Assembly (NCBI GenBank): GCA_024036415.1
Contig: JAMWET010005075.1
Coordinates: forward strand, 521,001 to 585,000
Direction of reading: 5' to 3'
DNA: 64,000 bases
Source: Prochilodus magdalenae
Taxonomy: Eukaryota > Chordata > Actinopteri > Characiformes > Prochilodontidae
Position 1 is the first letter of the stretch; every line of letters begins with the position of its first letter. The notes under the pieces were generated by a model, which saw only the letters and a program-made list of their open reading frames with translations, was not told the DNA's origin and did not search any database. This document shows, in pieces, positions 38,027 to 50,516 of the stretch. A program made the translations under genes and the position numbers.

Positions 38027-39414
38027 ATCCAATCTGAGACCATGACATCCTCTCTCTCTTCAAAGTGTGACACTAAGTCATGATCTCATTTCTACCAGGG
38101 TGGAGGGTGGGGGTTTCCACCCTAAGACCAGAATAGTTAACAGATTCCATTAGGAACTGTTCCACTGACTGTTCATTACCAAAAATACAATCAGAGGCAT
38201 GTGTTCGTCTCCGGCGTGTAAGGTAGCTATTGAAGCTGGAAACTCCCTGGTGATGAGGCCCTGCTGTATTGTCTGAACCTGCACACTAACCACACACACA
38301 CAGTCACACACACCTCCTGTGTTCCTCACAACAAATAAACAAACCCTTGAGCCGTATTCCCTGAGTCTTCCCCTGCTTCTTTATATAAGCTTTCCGTGTG
38401 ATCTACCTTATGGTTAATAGCTGATTCCTCACAGAGGCCTGGGATCTGACCCTCCATACACGCGGAACCTGGGCCTGTTTATTTACACGGCGGATAGCCA
38501 CACCTGGAGCACCTGCATGGTGTCCAGAGCCTTGAAATGGGACACCCCATTCACTCTTACTGCTTTTCATGTGGCCTGGATCAGGTGGCAGACGGTAACA
38601 TCCACAGATCTCTGCGACTGAGTGATTATTATGGCTGGGTAGAAATCCCCCTGCGGTATGTTAGCCTCATTTCCACACTCCTGGTGTCACTCACACATTG
38701 CTAAGGAAGATGAGCCACCTACCCAAAGCTGGATTTGCATCCCCTGACCACTCAGACAGCATTCCAGAATACATGGCGACTTTGATAGAAAGAAAGTCAG
38801 TTTAATAATAGACCCATTTCATAATCCTGAAGAGCATAGAAGCACCTTATGCTTGCATTATTAGTTGATAGGTTGTATTTGCTGACATTGTGGGGACATT
38901 TCTGGGTGTACCTTATACATAACAATCTGAAACTGTTGGTAAGTCTTTATATGGCAAGTGTGATAACTTGCTGTCCCAATAATCCAGCTATATCCTGGTA
39001 TGAAGGGGTGTGGCCTGTATATTACTTAATCTTCAGCAACAGTAGCTAATGTTACAGTGTTGCACCATTTTAAAGGGACCAATGCATATAGACTTGATGT
39101 AAACAGTAGTAGTTTTAATACATATGTTTCAAAATATTTTCAAAACAGCTGCACACACAGCACATTAACACAGTCATGCATGCTGAAGCAAAACAAAGAC
39201 TGTTATTACTGCAAATCTGTGGCAGCAATTGGAGCAAAAAGTATAAAACTACTACATGTTGTGCTACTCCTGGCTGTCAAGAAGCGCATGCATCATTGGA
39301 GGCTCTAGATGCTGAAAAGCAATAGCTGTCTGCAGATTTCTGGCTAAATTCAAACCATTTACTCTGTAGATTCTCTCAGGATTGTCTTTCGTACTTGGCA
39401 CAGAACACCCCAGT

Positions 39415-39990
39415 CAATTACCAACATCACACAAATAGCTGCACCCAGATGGAATCAGTCGACGGGAATGAAACTTGGTGGGTGGGTCTGACATCGTGAG
39501 ACACGCAAATGATTCAAGTTGCATGCTTGACCATGCATGTGACGAGGCATGGACAAGCCTTATCTCTGTTTTAACTAACCCAACAACCATGACTGTGCAT
39601 GTTCAGTGAGCAGTGATGCCCTCCATGAGACATCCTATTAGTGCCAGTAGATGGCAGAACTACATGAACACATACCTTTACAACGTCGGACCTTAACACT
39701 ACGTCAGCATCTCCAAAGACTGTGGTGTTGTGCCAGACTGCCATGGAGTGACTCAGAATGGCAGCGGATCATTTCCGTGATGAGTCCGGCTTTTGCAATG
39801 GTACAGGTGATGAATGAATCTATGTATGGAGGCACCTGGTCAGAAGAATTGCAACTCCATGCCGAGACATCTGTCATGCTGCGATAACAAACATGGCGGC
39901 GTGACTCCATACTGAGAGACACTACTTCTGTATGTGTAGCTCAATAAATGTTGCCCATATCAGTCATTTATCATCATTACAGCCAGATCT
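39415..39990 (+). mobile_element. Tc1-like family 1, copy C
   Basis: Shares ACAAATAGCTGCACCCAGAT, GGAATGAAACTTGGTGGGT, CAGTGATGCCCTCCATGAG and CAAACATGGCGGC with the other copies. It holds the best coding trace in the family: a frame at 39,651-39,800 reading TLRQHLQRL then WSDSEWQRII, the region around a catalytic Asp of Tc1-type transposases. The frame fails after SDES-like sequence. Terminal repeats are eroded. Confidence 0.8.
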
Positions 39991-40904
39991 GTGATGCTTT
40001 GAAAGGCAGACAGGTGAAATGAACTGAGCATGCTATGCCTTCAACAGTTCATGGTAACTGCAACACAGAGATAGCTTAGATAAACATCAGAACACCCTGC
40101 GTGCTTCTAGTCACGATGAGCATGTGAGTCAGAGGGCCGCGCTCTGTTACTCACTCAGCTCAGTTTGTCCAGTACTGTCAGTCAGAGGTGAGTAGCTCTG
40201 TAGCTGAGCGGGTAAGCTTAATCTCTGTCCTGTCCTGACCTGGCTGACCACAAATGAAACAGTGCAGTCTAGTATCTCACAGCTCAGTGTTTGTGTGATT
40301 CAAACCATGCCCATGAAAAATTAGGCAATATTTAATTTTGTAATTTCACGTTTTGTAACATTATGTTTCATAATCAATGTAATATGATATCATTTACAGT
40401 AGTCAAATCCCCAGTCACAGTACAATTTAAAATAGTATAGTTATAAGTTCTTTAGTAAGTTATAGTTAGCAAACACTGTACACTCACCAGACACTTCATT
40501 AGGTACAGCTCCTTGTATTTACACTCATATTAATCAGCTACACTTACTGTATATAAGCACTTTGTAGTTCCACAACAACTACCCCATCTCTTTCACTGCA
40601 TACTTTGCCCCTTCACCCCGTTCTTCAGTGGTTCGGCCCCTCACAGTGGATCATTTTTACATTTTATTTGTTGTGGTGTTGATAGGAACTGCACACCTGG
40701 CCCTGTCAACATTTCCTGCATGTACACTTACACTAAGCAAGCTGTGCTGTTTGTTCCTCAGACCTAGTACTGTAACATACCCATGTACAGTTACTGCTCT
40801 TGCACATTTTGCACGTGTCTGACTGTGTATCAACATATTATCATTTTTAACTGTCTTTGTCTGTTTGTCTTTGCACTGTACTATTTATTAAGTTGAGTCT
40901 GTAG

Positions 40905-41085
40905 TTGTGCATTAGTTGATTCAGACGAGTTGAGATGATATTAGTTGATTTGAGTTGAATTGAGTTGATTTGAGTTAAATTCATTTGTACTGAGTTGTAT
41001 AGAGTTAATTAGAGTTGAATTAAGCTGAATTGATTTGAGTTGATTTGAGTTGTGTTGAGCTGAGTTGAGTTGAGTTGAATCCTGG
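40905..41085 (+). repeat. GAGTT-type degenerate pentanucleotide array
   Basis: Successive TTGAGTTGATTTGAGTTGAA-like units, grading into GAGTTGAGTTGAGTTGA at the right end. An apparent fish retroposon tail (40,490-40,900, starting CACTCACCAGACACTTCATTAGG) lies directly left. Confidence 0.85.
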
Positions 41086-42334
41086 AAACATAGTACACGT
41101 TTTATGTACTATTCCAAACCACCAGCCAACCTTTATGTGTTTTCTGGGATTTGGTATATGATTAAATGGTAAAGTAGGAGTAATTAAAGAGAAAGAAATA
41201 CGTTTTCTAAAGAATCTTAATTAGAAATTAAAATTAAATAATGCTGCAGTCGATGGATTCACAAACATTGGTGTAATAACTTTCTGTGAAGGACCTACTG
41301 CAGCAATTAAATGCTTCAGGCATCTGGTCCCTATTACAACCGTGAACTGTGAACAATACAGACTCGCTATGTTTCTCCAGAACGAAGTGTTTCACTCCGA
41401 ATGACTTGATGATTTAATTATACGAGCAATTAGGGAAAAATATCACGGAATTCTCCTTTAATAGCATTTCTATCTTGGGAGGGATTTCAGTGGAGGATGT
41501 CCATCAACCCTGTTCCAAAGACTCTTTGCTAATGTTTAAGGCTTTTCCGTTCATATACTCTGCACGCATACCCTGCGTGTCTGAAGCATGCGGTAATTGA
41601 ATGTTTTTCCCATTGGCATGCACATGCCGTGTTAGACAGGGTGCTTTATATAACCGCAGGCTGGTATCTGAGCTGGAGCTGCATGGTGGAGGTGTGGTGC
41701 CCCGCTCCAGGCTGCCGGGTCTCTGCACTGTGTGTGGCACAGAGGCAGCTGTTGGCTGTAAAGGAATGCAGGGGTATAAGAGCCCCCCTGCGGCTCAGGA
41801 TTACGCCAGCCAGACAGTTAATGGTTAACTTTCCCTTCTAACCACAGAGCATGAATGTGCGACACAGCAGGTAAAGACCCTCATGATGAATCTTTTTTAT
41901 CAAGACCTTGTTAAACCATTACGCTTCTACCCTGTAGGACCCTTCCATCGCCATCCTTCCTACTAATACTCTCCCTCTCGCTGTCTGCACTGCACACTGC
42001 CATTCAGATTCTATATCTCATAAACACACATACATTCACTTCCATGGCAATTGACCTCTCCGTGCCCCGCAAGCAAATGCATTCTTTCTTAGCAACTGTT
42101 GCGAAGTTTTATAGAATGTTGGAAAACATTTCAACCTAATGAGATACCCTCCTGGAAAAAGTGAGGCCAACTATGCTTTCTTGGATCCCTGCCAATGAAT
42201 GGTTGTAATCACATGACCACTTTAATAATATAGCCATTGGTTAGACAGCAGCTTAGAGCAAGTCTAGTCAACGATGATGCTTTAACCTTAATGTCAACTA
42301 GTCGCTGATCATGTGATTATGGTACTACCACTGT

Positions 42335-42838
42335 CGAGTCACATTATTATGATCAGCAGCTAACATGCAGAATAACCACCATGTGCAGCATGGACAGCAG
42401 CTAGACAGGCTGGGAGTGACTCAATAAGGTCCTGGTAGATTGTCACAGGTACCTAGAGCCATGCTGACTGTATTGCATCCACAGCTACTGAAGGGGGGAC
42501 CATCCATACAGTGAACATAATGAGCAGGGTGGTCTCACATATGTTCAGTTAGGTTAATGTCTGGGGAATTAGAGGACCAGGGTAGTACTTGGAAGTCTTG
42601 GTAATGCTCTTCTAACCAATGTCAGACATTTCTAGCCATGTGACATATTTTTCAGTGTCTTGCTGGAAGATCCCTTCCACCCCAGGAAAGATATTCGGAA
42701 TGAGTGTACATGATCTCCAAGGATGGATTTATTCCCTAACCAGTTGGGAGTGCCTTCCACATGACCACCATGAAACATGACTTCCTTCATGAGCCATGTG
42801 CTGCTACCGTCAAAAGTAGGCCATAATAATGTGACTCA
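42335..42838. mobile_element. Non-autonomous TIR element with a 5-bp ACTGT target duplication
   Basis: Inverted ends GAGTCACATTATTATG (left, 42,336) and CATAATAATGTGACTC (right, ending 42,837). ACTGT occurs immediately outside both ends (42,330-42,334 and 42,839-42,843). About 504 bp, no coding capacity. The TIR excludes a Tc1 TA insertion; superfamily not assigned. Confidence 0.75.
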
Positions 42839-43294
42839 ACTGTGTATATGGATGCCTCAGAGAAGAAAACAAGTGAAGAGCCTGGTCATTTTGGGGGTCC
42901 ATGGTTTCCAGAAAGCTAGCAATGCAATCCAGGGCTTAATGGCTAGGGCCTTAATCATGGCCTACTCACCTGTAGAGTCTGGCATCATCACAGTTTCTTA
43001 AAGTTGGATTTTTAAAGTTGCTGTTGCGAAGCGTTCTTCTCCTTCATTCTTGGTGTCATTAGTAATTTGATGACTTTGGCCTCAACTTTTGTCACCTAAC
43101 TTTCGACTACTGTCAAAATCCAACTGCTCAGGATTGAGGCACAAGGTACTGAAATAATGGATCTTCCACCCAACTGCTTTGACTAGCATCACTATTAACA
43201 GCACACGATGCAAAAATCGATGCAAAACTGGTCCCCACAGTTTGCTTAAACTCCAATACTGTAAATTAGAAATGTAATCTTTGTAGGTGGGCAA

Positions 43295-43610
43295 GTTTCA
43301 CAGTAGGTAGCGCTGTTGCCTCGCAGCAAGTTTGGGTTTGATACCCAGCTGGGGCAGTGGGGGCCTTTCCATGTTTTTTGGTTTCCTCCCACAGCCCAAA
43401 GACGTGCAGTCAGGTGAACTGAAGATGCTAAACTGTGTCTGGGTGTGACTGTGTATGTGTATGTCTGTGTGTCTGCAATGTAATGGACTGGACTGGCAGC
43501 CTGTCCAGGTTGTTTCCTGCCTTCTGCCCAGTGAGTGCTGGGATAGACTCCAAAACCCTCATTACCCAGAAGGATAAACAGCTTAGAAGCTCAATAAATG
43601 AATAAATAAA
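43295..43610 (+). mobile_element. Common teleost interspersed repeat (GTGGGTTTCCTCC type), plus copy
   Basis: Landmarks in order: CACAGTAGGTAGCGCTGTTG, CCTCGCAGCAAG, GGTTTGATACCCAGCTGGGG (B-box-like), GGTTTCCTCCCACAGCCCAA, AGACGTGCAGTCAGGTGAAC, TGCAATGTAATGGACTGGAC, GTGCTGGGATAGACTCC and a terminal AATGAATAAATAAAT. The middle is partly deleted. Same family as the minus copy at 26.4 kb. Confidence 0.8.
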
Positions 43611-43619
43611 TATTTATAA

Positions 43620-46290
43620 CATAAATGGAATATGCTCTTTTTGCATCCCACACTTCACACATCCCTCCTTCAGGACGATGGATCCTCTTTGCCATGTTTA
43701 GTTTTTCATTTACACTTGCGTAGCGGTTTCATGCTCAGTGCATGGGTGAAACACGCATGTCTCGTGCCTCAAAAGCCCCAGAAGGCGTAGTACTTTGGGA
43801 TTCAATGTAGCAAGTGGAAAGAAATGACACCAGTCGTGAGTAGAGCATGGGGAGGTCAGTTATAGTATTTTCTTTCATAATAAGTCTCCTTGTTTTTCCC
43901 TTTTCCTTCAGTTCAAGGCACCAGCGAATTGTTCCTGACATCATTGTCTACATCACTCTTTCATTACCATACACAGCCTAACTGTCTCTGGCTCACACGC
44001 TCTGTCATCTTAAGGAAAGTGAAGATGCCTTTGTTTTTTCGAAAGCCATTACTGTCATCTCTACTGAGACTGGTTCACACTGTTCAAATGAATGCTGTTG
44101 TTGAAATGGCTCCACTCTTGCCATTCCCCCTTGTCAGGCTCCCTTTTGCCCTAAGTAAGCCTTTGTGTGCCCATTAAGTTACTTTCATACGGATTAGTTG
44201 GAAAAGATTATGCGAAAGTATTAAGAGCTGATACAGGGCCTGTATTAGGAACAATAACAGACCACCACTGGGTCACGTTATGCTTTTCTTCCCTCCCTTC
44301 ATGTAGCTCAGAAACACGTATGCACCATAAACAGCTTTCATAGAACACAGAGACATTCACAAACACAGAGGCCCTCACAGCATAAGGTTAAACATATGAA
44401 GGAGGAGAATATTCAGAGCATTTCAAAACAACAAGCTGACTATTCTCATCCTTGGCCTCTCACGGGCCAGCCACCCCCCACGGGAGCTGGTGGGAATCTT
44501 GTGAATAATGCAGTTCCCCTTTAATTAATTCAAACCTGCTTACTGGGGACAAAAGCCGGGGTGAGCGCGTGGGTTTAAAGAGCTCTCAACCCAGAGCCAT
44601 GCATCAAGCACAACAGTCATTTGGTGTGCGGGAGTGAAAGAGGAGGCCTTCTGGAGTGCTAATGGAATGAAGCAAAGATCAAGACCAGAAGAACACAGAA
44701 AACCCAGGGACAAAGCTGAACGCTCTACTTGGCCATTCATTTAATTGCGCATTGTAAGATAATGTACGTCTAATATAACGTGCATGGTTAAACACGTAAC
44801 CCACAGTGATACTGGTTTTAGTAGAGTACAGTATCATATATAATACATTTAAATATTAAAAACAATAGTTCTGGAACTAAATGCTGATTGGCTGAGCTGT
44901 GTTCATAACAACTGTAATTATACACACGCTTCTCACTGTAACTGAGATACTCCGTATTACTGTGCCTTGCCATGAAAATTCTTGGACTGTTAATGTCACA
45001 ATCTTTGACTCTCAGGCTGCTTGTATGCTTGCGTGGACATCTGAGTGTACTGAAGAAGTATGAACTCAACTTATTATCTTACTACAGTCGGGCTGGTTAG
45101 CTAGTTAGCACGCTAAACAACATTAATATCTCAAGCTTGAATTAAGGTACATACAATTCACTGTAAAACTGTAATAAAAAGGATCAAAGACTGCCCCTTG
45201 TTTGACTTGTATTGACTTCAGGTCAATAGAAGCATCAAACCCAGGCTGAACATCAACCGGCTCTGTGCTCCCTAAACAGTGCGCTGTGTAGATTAGAAAT
45301 TCCAGCTTCTACAGCCAAAGAGTGCACTATATACTCAGTCCGGATGTGACTGAATGCCAAACGACTGTTTCTAGTTATACTACATACTGTTTTATTTAAA
45401 TCCCTAGAATTTAAATTCCTACTTAGCGCAGAGCAGGTAGCCATTTAAGATTGAGGGTAGCCATTGAGGAGTGTGATGCTGTTGGATTAGTGCTATAGAA
45501 GACTAAATAAGACTCATGGGGATGAATAGTTCAATAAGAACATAAGTTGGTTTTAAGTGGTTAATAGTTGGTCATAAGTGGTTTTGAATTTAACACCGCT
45601 GTTATCATGTGTTCATTATTAAACGACAGAAAGTTGAAAAGTTCATGATCACAATATTAACCAATGGCCAACCAAACAATCGCTTTGATTACTTTGATTG
45701 CCTCACCTTTATTTAACCATTCCTGTTGTTTTCTGACTTATAGGGTGTTCAAAAATAGACACAGTAAAACTGACTGCTCTTCATTACACTACACTTGTAT
45801 GTATGTGCAATATATAAAGTCTGGTTCTATTGACTTAGATAAACTAGGTTTTTGCTTTCTCCTGTAAAGTTGCTATTTTGGAGATTTTGGACAGTGACGA
45901 TATATAGAGTCTTACCAACTAAATAGCTACACATACATTTCACACCACTGATTACAGTGTAAAGATTTATGCTGCACTACACACAAATGAAACAAAATGT
46001 CCAGTACAAGAGATCCACTCTCTAGTAGAGAGTAAAATGGACAAGCTTGTCCAGAAGAAGGGTGTCATCATGGCAGTTTGGCAGTATTTAGATTTTGATC
46101 AACTAAACTAATGCAGGGAATCACTGGATATTAACAGTGTTGCATGTGCTCTGTGCCTAAATCTGTTTTCATTAGAGATAACACTGAAGTAACACTGAAT
46201 GATAACACAGTCAGTAATGATATGGTAATTATACTGTTATTAAGAAAAATATAGCCATGCTAACGCTCTGTAACGTTTTATATACATACA
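43620..46290. other. bcar3 intron with one repeat-family-3 remnant
   Basis: A minus copy of repeat family 3 occupies about 45,790-45,905 (TCTGGTTCTATTGACTTAGA, TTTTGGACAGTGACGATATA). The rest is unique-looking intron; 44,455-44,740 is GC-richer and non-repetitive. No exon was found. Confidence 0.45.
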
Positions 46291-46292
46291 TA

Positions 46293-46823
46293 CAGGGGTT
46301 GGACAATGAAACTGAAGCACCTGGTTTTAGACCACAATCATTTATTAGTATGGTGTAGGGCCTCCTTTTGCGGCCAATACAGCGTCAGTTCGTCTTGGGA
46401 ATGACATATACTGCGTCCTGCACAGTGGTCAGAGGGATTAAGCCAGTCTTCTTGCAGGATAGTGGCCAGGTCACTACGTGATGCTGGTGGAGGTTCGTCC
46501 TTCTTGGTGGTATGCTGACATTACCCTGGAGACCGTGGCTCTTGATACATCACAAAGACTTGCTGTCTTGGTCACAGATGCGCCAGCAAGACTTGCACCA
46601 ACAGTTTGTCCTCTTTTGAACTCTGGTATGTCACCCATAATGTTGTGTGCATTGCAGTATTTTGAGCAGAACTGTGCTCTTACCTGCTAACTGAACCTTC
46701 ACACTCTGCTCTTACTGGTGCAATGTGCAATTAATGAAGATTGGCCACCAGGCTGGTCCAATTTAGCCATGAGACCTCCCACACTAAAATGATAGGTGTT
46801 TCAGTTTCATTGTCCAACCCCAG
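46293..46823 (-). mobile_element. Internally deleted Tc1-like transposon with intact inverted ends
   Basis: Ends CAGGGGTTGGACAATGAAAC (left) and its reverse complement GTTTCATTGTCCAACCCCAG with one mismatch (right), flanked by TA on both sides (46,291-46,292 and 46,824-46,825). About 531 bp against roughly 1.6 kb for a full element. Read on the minus strand, sequence near the left end encodes the tail of a Tc1 transposase (KRRPYTI-like before the stop region). The interior is two joined non-adjacent pieces. Confidence 0.88.
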
Positions 46824-46845
46824 TATGTATATACATATATATTTA

Positions 46846-46873
46846 TGTGTGTGTGTGTGTGTGTGTGTGTGTG
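46846..46873. repeat. (GT)14 microsatellite
   Basis: Perfect GT run just outside the Tc1-like element. Confidence 0.93.
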
Positions 46874-47454
46874 ACTTCAGAAATGAGCTAATAATGTTTA
46901 TCCCATTAATTCTGTAGACAATAATCATCAGTCTAAATTTAAACTAAAGCCCAAACTTGACTAGTGTAGAACACTACAGTATTACCGCTAATGAACTGCT
47001 GCACCATAAAAAGATTTGAGTGGCAGCAGTGTAACGTAACACTGCCATGCGAATAACATTATTAGTTGACTCATTTTATGTTTAGTCATTAACTGACCTG
47101 CCCTGCTCCACCTGTTTATATGTTGTTTGCAGCAACTGTTGCAAGACTAGACCAGCTTAATATAACAGCCAACCTAAGAGGCTGTCAAAATACCTACATG
47201 TTTTATGATATGTATTTTGTTTTCTGTTTTTGGTATTTGGTCAGGTAATTAAGCTAATGTTAACACTGTAGCTAGTATACTACTGATGTTTCCAACTTTC
47301 CTCATTTCAGTTAGCCACAACTCAGCAGTGTAACATTTGAAACTCTATGTGGCAATTCTATGGTGCAAGACAGTTTCTCATTAGGTTGCATGAGATTATT
47401 GCCAAATGTTGAGTTATGCCTAAAACAGCTGTTCTATGAGAGAATAAATTAGTG

Positions 47455-47665
47455 GCCCAGAATAAGACTAATGCTGGCCCGTTTCGTTTTGGTTCAGCTT
47501 GGGTGAATTCTAGCATGTAATTGGGCCAAATTTGGGCCACATCTATTAGACCTCTTCACACGGCAGTGTGTGCTTCAGATCTGGACCGAACCCCCTTCCG
47601 AAGACATACTGGGCCAAAACAAACCCAAGGATGTTACCCAAAAGTGGACCAGACAAATTCTGCTG
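47455..47665. repeat. Decayed interspersed repeat with TGGGCCAAA motifs
   Basis: Contains ATTGGGCCAAATTTGGGCCA, ACTGGGCCAAAAC and several TGGCCC/CTGGGC echoes, resembling a fish repeat rich in such motifs. Boundaries unclear. Confidence 0.3.
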
Positions 47666-49044
47666 GGCTATTTCTGTTTTAACACAATGCGTTCATTATA
47701 ACGTCATTGAGTTCTGCTTTTTGTTGCCCTAGATTACCCACCACCAGCAACATCTCTAACAAAGAAGGGGCCTTAAAATAGAATCTGTTCCATGAGAGTT
47801 GCAGACAAAACACCGATGTTCTAAAGTCTCTATTGTAGGCTGCACTGCTGTTGTCCACACAAAGCAGGACATATGGCGAGCCGTACATCAACATGCTCCC
47901 AACATGCGCCCAGGCCATGACACTTTCACCATTCAGCTCTTCTCTACCATTATACAGGGCCATAAGAATGGACGGCCGCAAATCAAAGCTTAAACATCCT
48001 CACAGTTTGTTTGTGCGGAGAGTGCCTGACCGTGACGCTCTTATCAGCCTAGGAAGTGCAAAAATACACGCAAAGCTGTGAACGCCACACACGCCCATTC
48101 ACTCAAAGGCGTGGAGCCAGGAGTCACATCCGCCTCTCAACTACTGGGCTAAAAGAAGCTGTTTTAGTCACACTACAAATCAGCGAATCCCTACCTCAGG
48201 AAGAACAAACAGTCAGCAGTAGATACAGGAAGCAAGTTTTGACGAGCGTAAAGCAACTGCCGCACACACACTGCTGGTTATTATGGCCCCTGGCCAGTCT
48301 TTCAGTAAACGACACTGAGGGACAATACTTTTCACAGACCCTTCCTTTGTTTGGGGGTATGTGGGGGGGTGTTACAGAGGACATGCTGCTATGGTGCGTC
48401 CTGCAGCGCTGCATTCAGATCCCGAGCCAAAACGAAAAGATGGGAGGCATATTCATCACAAAGTTATTAAAGCTCTCAGCAGTGGCTGCCACTCTAGCCC
48501 ACTGAAGCAGGAGCACCCTTAAAAGCCCACCAACCCCCACCCACCAGCAATAAGCATCCAATTCACCAACATAGAGACACAAACGCATTACCACAGCGAA
48601 GTCAATAAGTGACTTGAGCACATTCATTAACGATTTTTGTTTTGATGGCCCACAGGTTACCCACAGTGGTGCAGCATGGTAACGGTGGGCAATATGGCAC
48701 AAATATGACATCACAATACTCAAACACACATTCACAATACACATGTACCACTATATTTCATTTTAGCAGATGTTTGCGGACCAGCAAAACAGTGACACAG
48801 TTTAAAAGGGCTATTACCAGAGTAACTATACATGCAGACGCAGGAGGAAACATCAACAGGCACAAGCAAACGAATGAAGTCAAATGATCACATGACACTC
48901 CTTACTATACAGTTATACAGTGACTATAGACCGGCCCACCGCACAGAATGCTAACGCTCTATTTTGAGAATTCTCTGTAGATGCTCTGTAGATGCTCACC
49001 TTGTCTATAACTAACATTCAAATAAATGCAGCATATTGCTGCTG

Positions 49045-49290
49045 TCAAAAGAAATACTAGTATCTCCAAAATTTCAACTTTACAGGAGAGGGCAAAAACC
49101 TAGATTAACTTTAATGTAAGTCAATGGAACCAGACGTTTTAACAAGCAATTGTGGGCCATTTCTATTGGTCCATTCTTCATGAAATTTTCACACAGTGTG
49201 AACAGCAGCTGCTGTGTTCAAATGATGAATAAAAGTAAAAATCGACAAAAAATGAAGATACATGTTTTCCTTGGACAGCAACAAAATATT
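49045..49290 (+). mobile_element. Interspersed repeat family 3, copy (plus)
   Basis: Close to the 22.2-kb copy: TTTACAGGAGAGGGCAAAAA, GTAAGTCAATGGAACCAGAC, TTGGTCCATTC, ACACAGTGTGAACAGCAGCT, GATACATGTTTTCCTTGGAC. Confidence 0.7.
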
Positions 49291-50241
49291 TAACAAAGCC
49301 AAACTTCAAGTTGTATAAGAAATATCCCACCAAAATTACAAACTGTTAAGCAAACTGAGTGCTTTGGAGTAATTTGACGATTTGTTAAAGAGAAATGTGC
49401 TGAACTAGTTGTCTTTACAGTGACGGTGATTCTAGGACCAGGGGGTCACAAAATCTACAACACAAATACGACCAGTGTATCTGAAATGAGCGGTGAACCG
49501 GCACACATTAATCATCTCAAAGCTACCAAGGAAACACAACATCTAAAGCACTAGACAGCTATTCATAACCATTTCATGTCATAACATGAAGCGCTAAACA
49601 CTTGAGACGTCTGGTTCCCATCACCCCTGTTGTTTCTGACCCGGTACGTTTCTCTACCATGCTGCCTTTCATTTTTAAACCACTCTGCAGCAAGTAGTTC
49701 ATTAGTTCATCTTAATTAGCTAATAATGCAATCTTTGGAAAGACTCTATTAACTATAATCCCAAATCTAATTCTAAACCCCAACACTGCTGATACTCAAC
49801 ACAGTTTCCCACACATTCTGCTAGCAGTTCAAGGAAATCTCTTCAGATTTGGGGGCTCGCAGTATAAAGCCTTGAAAGCAACACAGCACAGTGTGAAACA
49901 CAGTACTCATGTGCTAAATAGAGTCAGTGTGGTAGTGCACCGTCAACACTAGTACAATACTGGTACAAAGAGAGTTTGAGCAAAACTATAGAGAGATGTT
50001 ACATGAATGGTGTCAGCAGAAGGCTGAGTAAACAGAGCAAAGATTAGAGATTATAAAGAGCGCTCTGCGTGTGGTGACATGCAGACCAAAGGCTTTGAAT
50101 GAGAGAATTCAAAGCCAGAGTTTACATCAAGTCAAACTTCCAAAACACTATAAATCTACTTTCGCCTGGCTGACCTATTCCAGTGTAGACGAAACACTCA
50201 CCCCTGTACCTGTAACAAGCCTAATAGACTCTGAAGCTCAC

Positions 50242-50460
50242 CTGAGTGGAAGTAGTCCACAGCGTCCCGCTCCACTTAATCAGATGCGTGTTTCCCGTCT
50301 CCGAGTAGCAGGTAAGAGCAGCTCACAGTGCTGTAGGAGGCATGCTCAACTACAGCTGAAACTCCCACTGACGGACAACAGCACGACCAGCATGCAACAG
50401 CTTTCAGCTTGTAGCAAACAGTCCCCTTCCGCAGACCACTCCGAACTGTGCCGGTGATTT
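50242..50460 (-). promoter_or_regulatory. Candidate non-coding first exon and promoter of long-isoform bcar3
   Basis: On the minus strand a clean donor CTCAG|GTGAGC follows 50,242. The sequence upstream is moderately GC-rich and preceded by a perfect GA tract (50,479-50,514), a common companion of vertebrate promoters. Joined to the 34.6-kb exon, the frame has a TAA about 30 nt before the donor and no ATG after it, so it would be 5' UTR, with translation starting at the MMAEGRF codons. The exon's 5' end is not defined here. Supported only by the donor, strand, position and base composition. Confidence 0.35.
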
Positions 50461-50478
50461 TCTCCCCAGGAGTCTTAC

Positions 50479-50480
50479 GA

Positions 50481-50514
<34 letters not shown>
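50479..50514. repeat. (CT)18 microsatellite at the candidate promoter
   Basis: Perfect CT run (GA on the bcar3 strand) about 240 bp upstream of the candidate first-exon donor. Confidence 0.95.

Positions 50515-50516
<2 letters not shown>

Noticed and set aside
37501..38083. Several 75-190 residue open frames (His/Thr-rich and Cys/Val-rich)
   Set aside because: They are direct translations of the CA/TG microsatellites and occur in several frames on both strands.
40190..40250. Short tRNA-like sequence (GTAGCTGAGCGGGTAAGC)
   Set aside because: Only an A-box-like stretch is present; there is no B box or cloverleaf, so it is not called a tRNA or a SINE.
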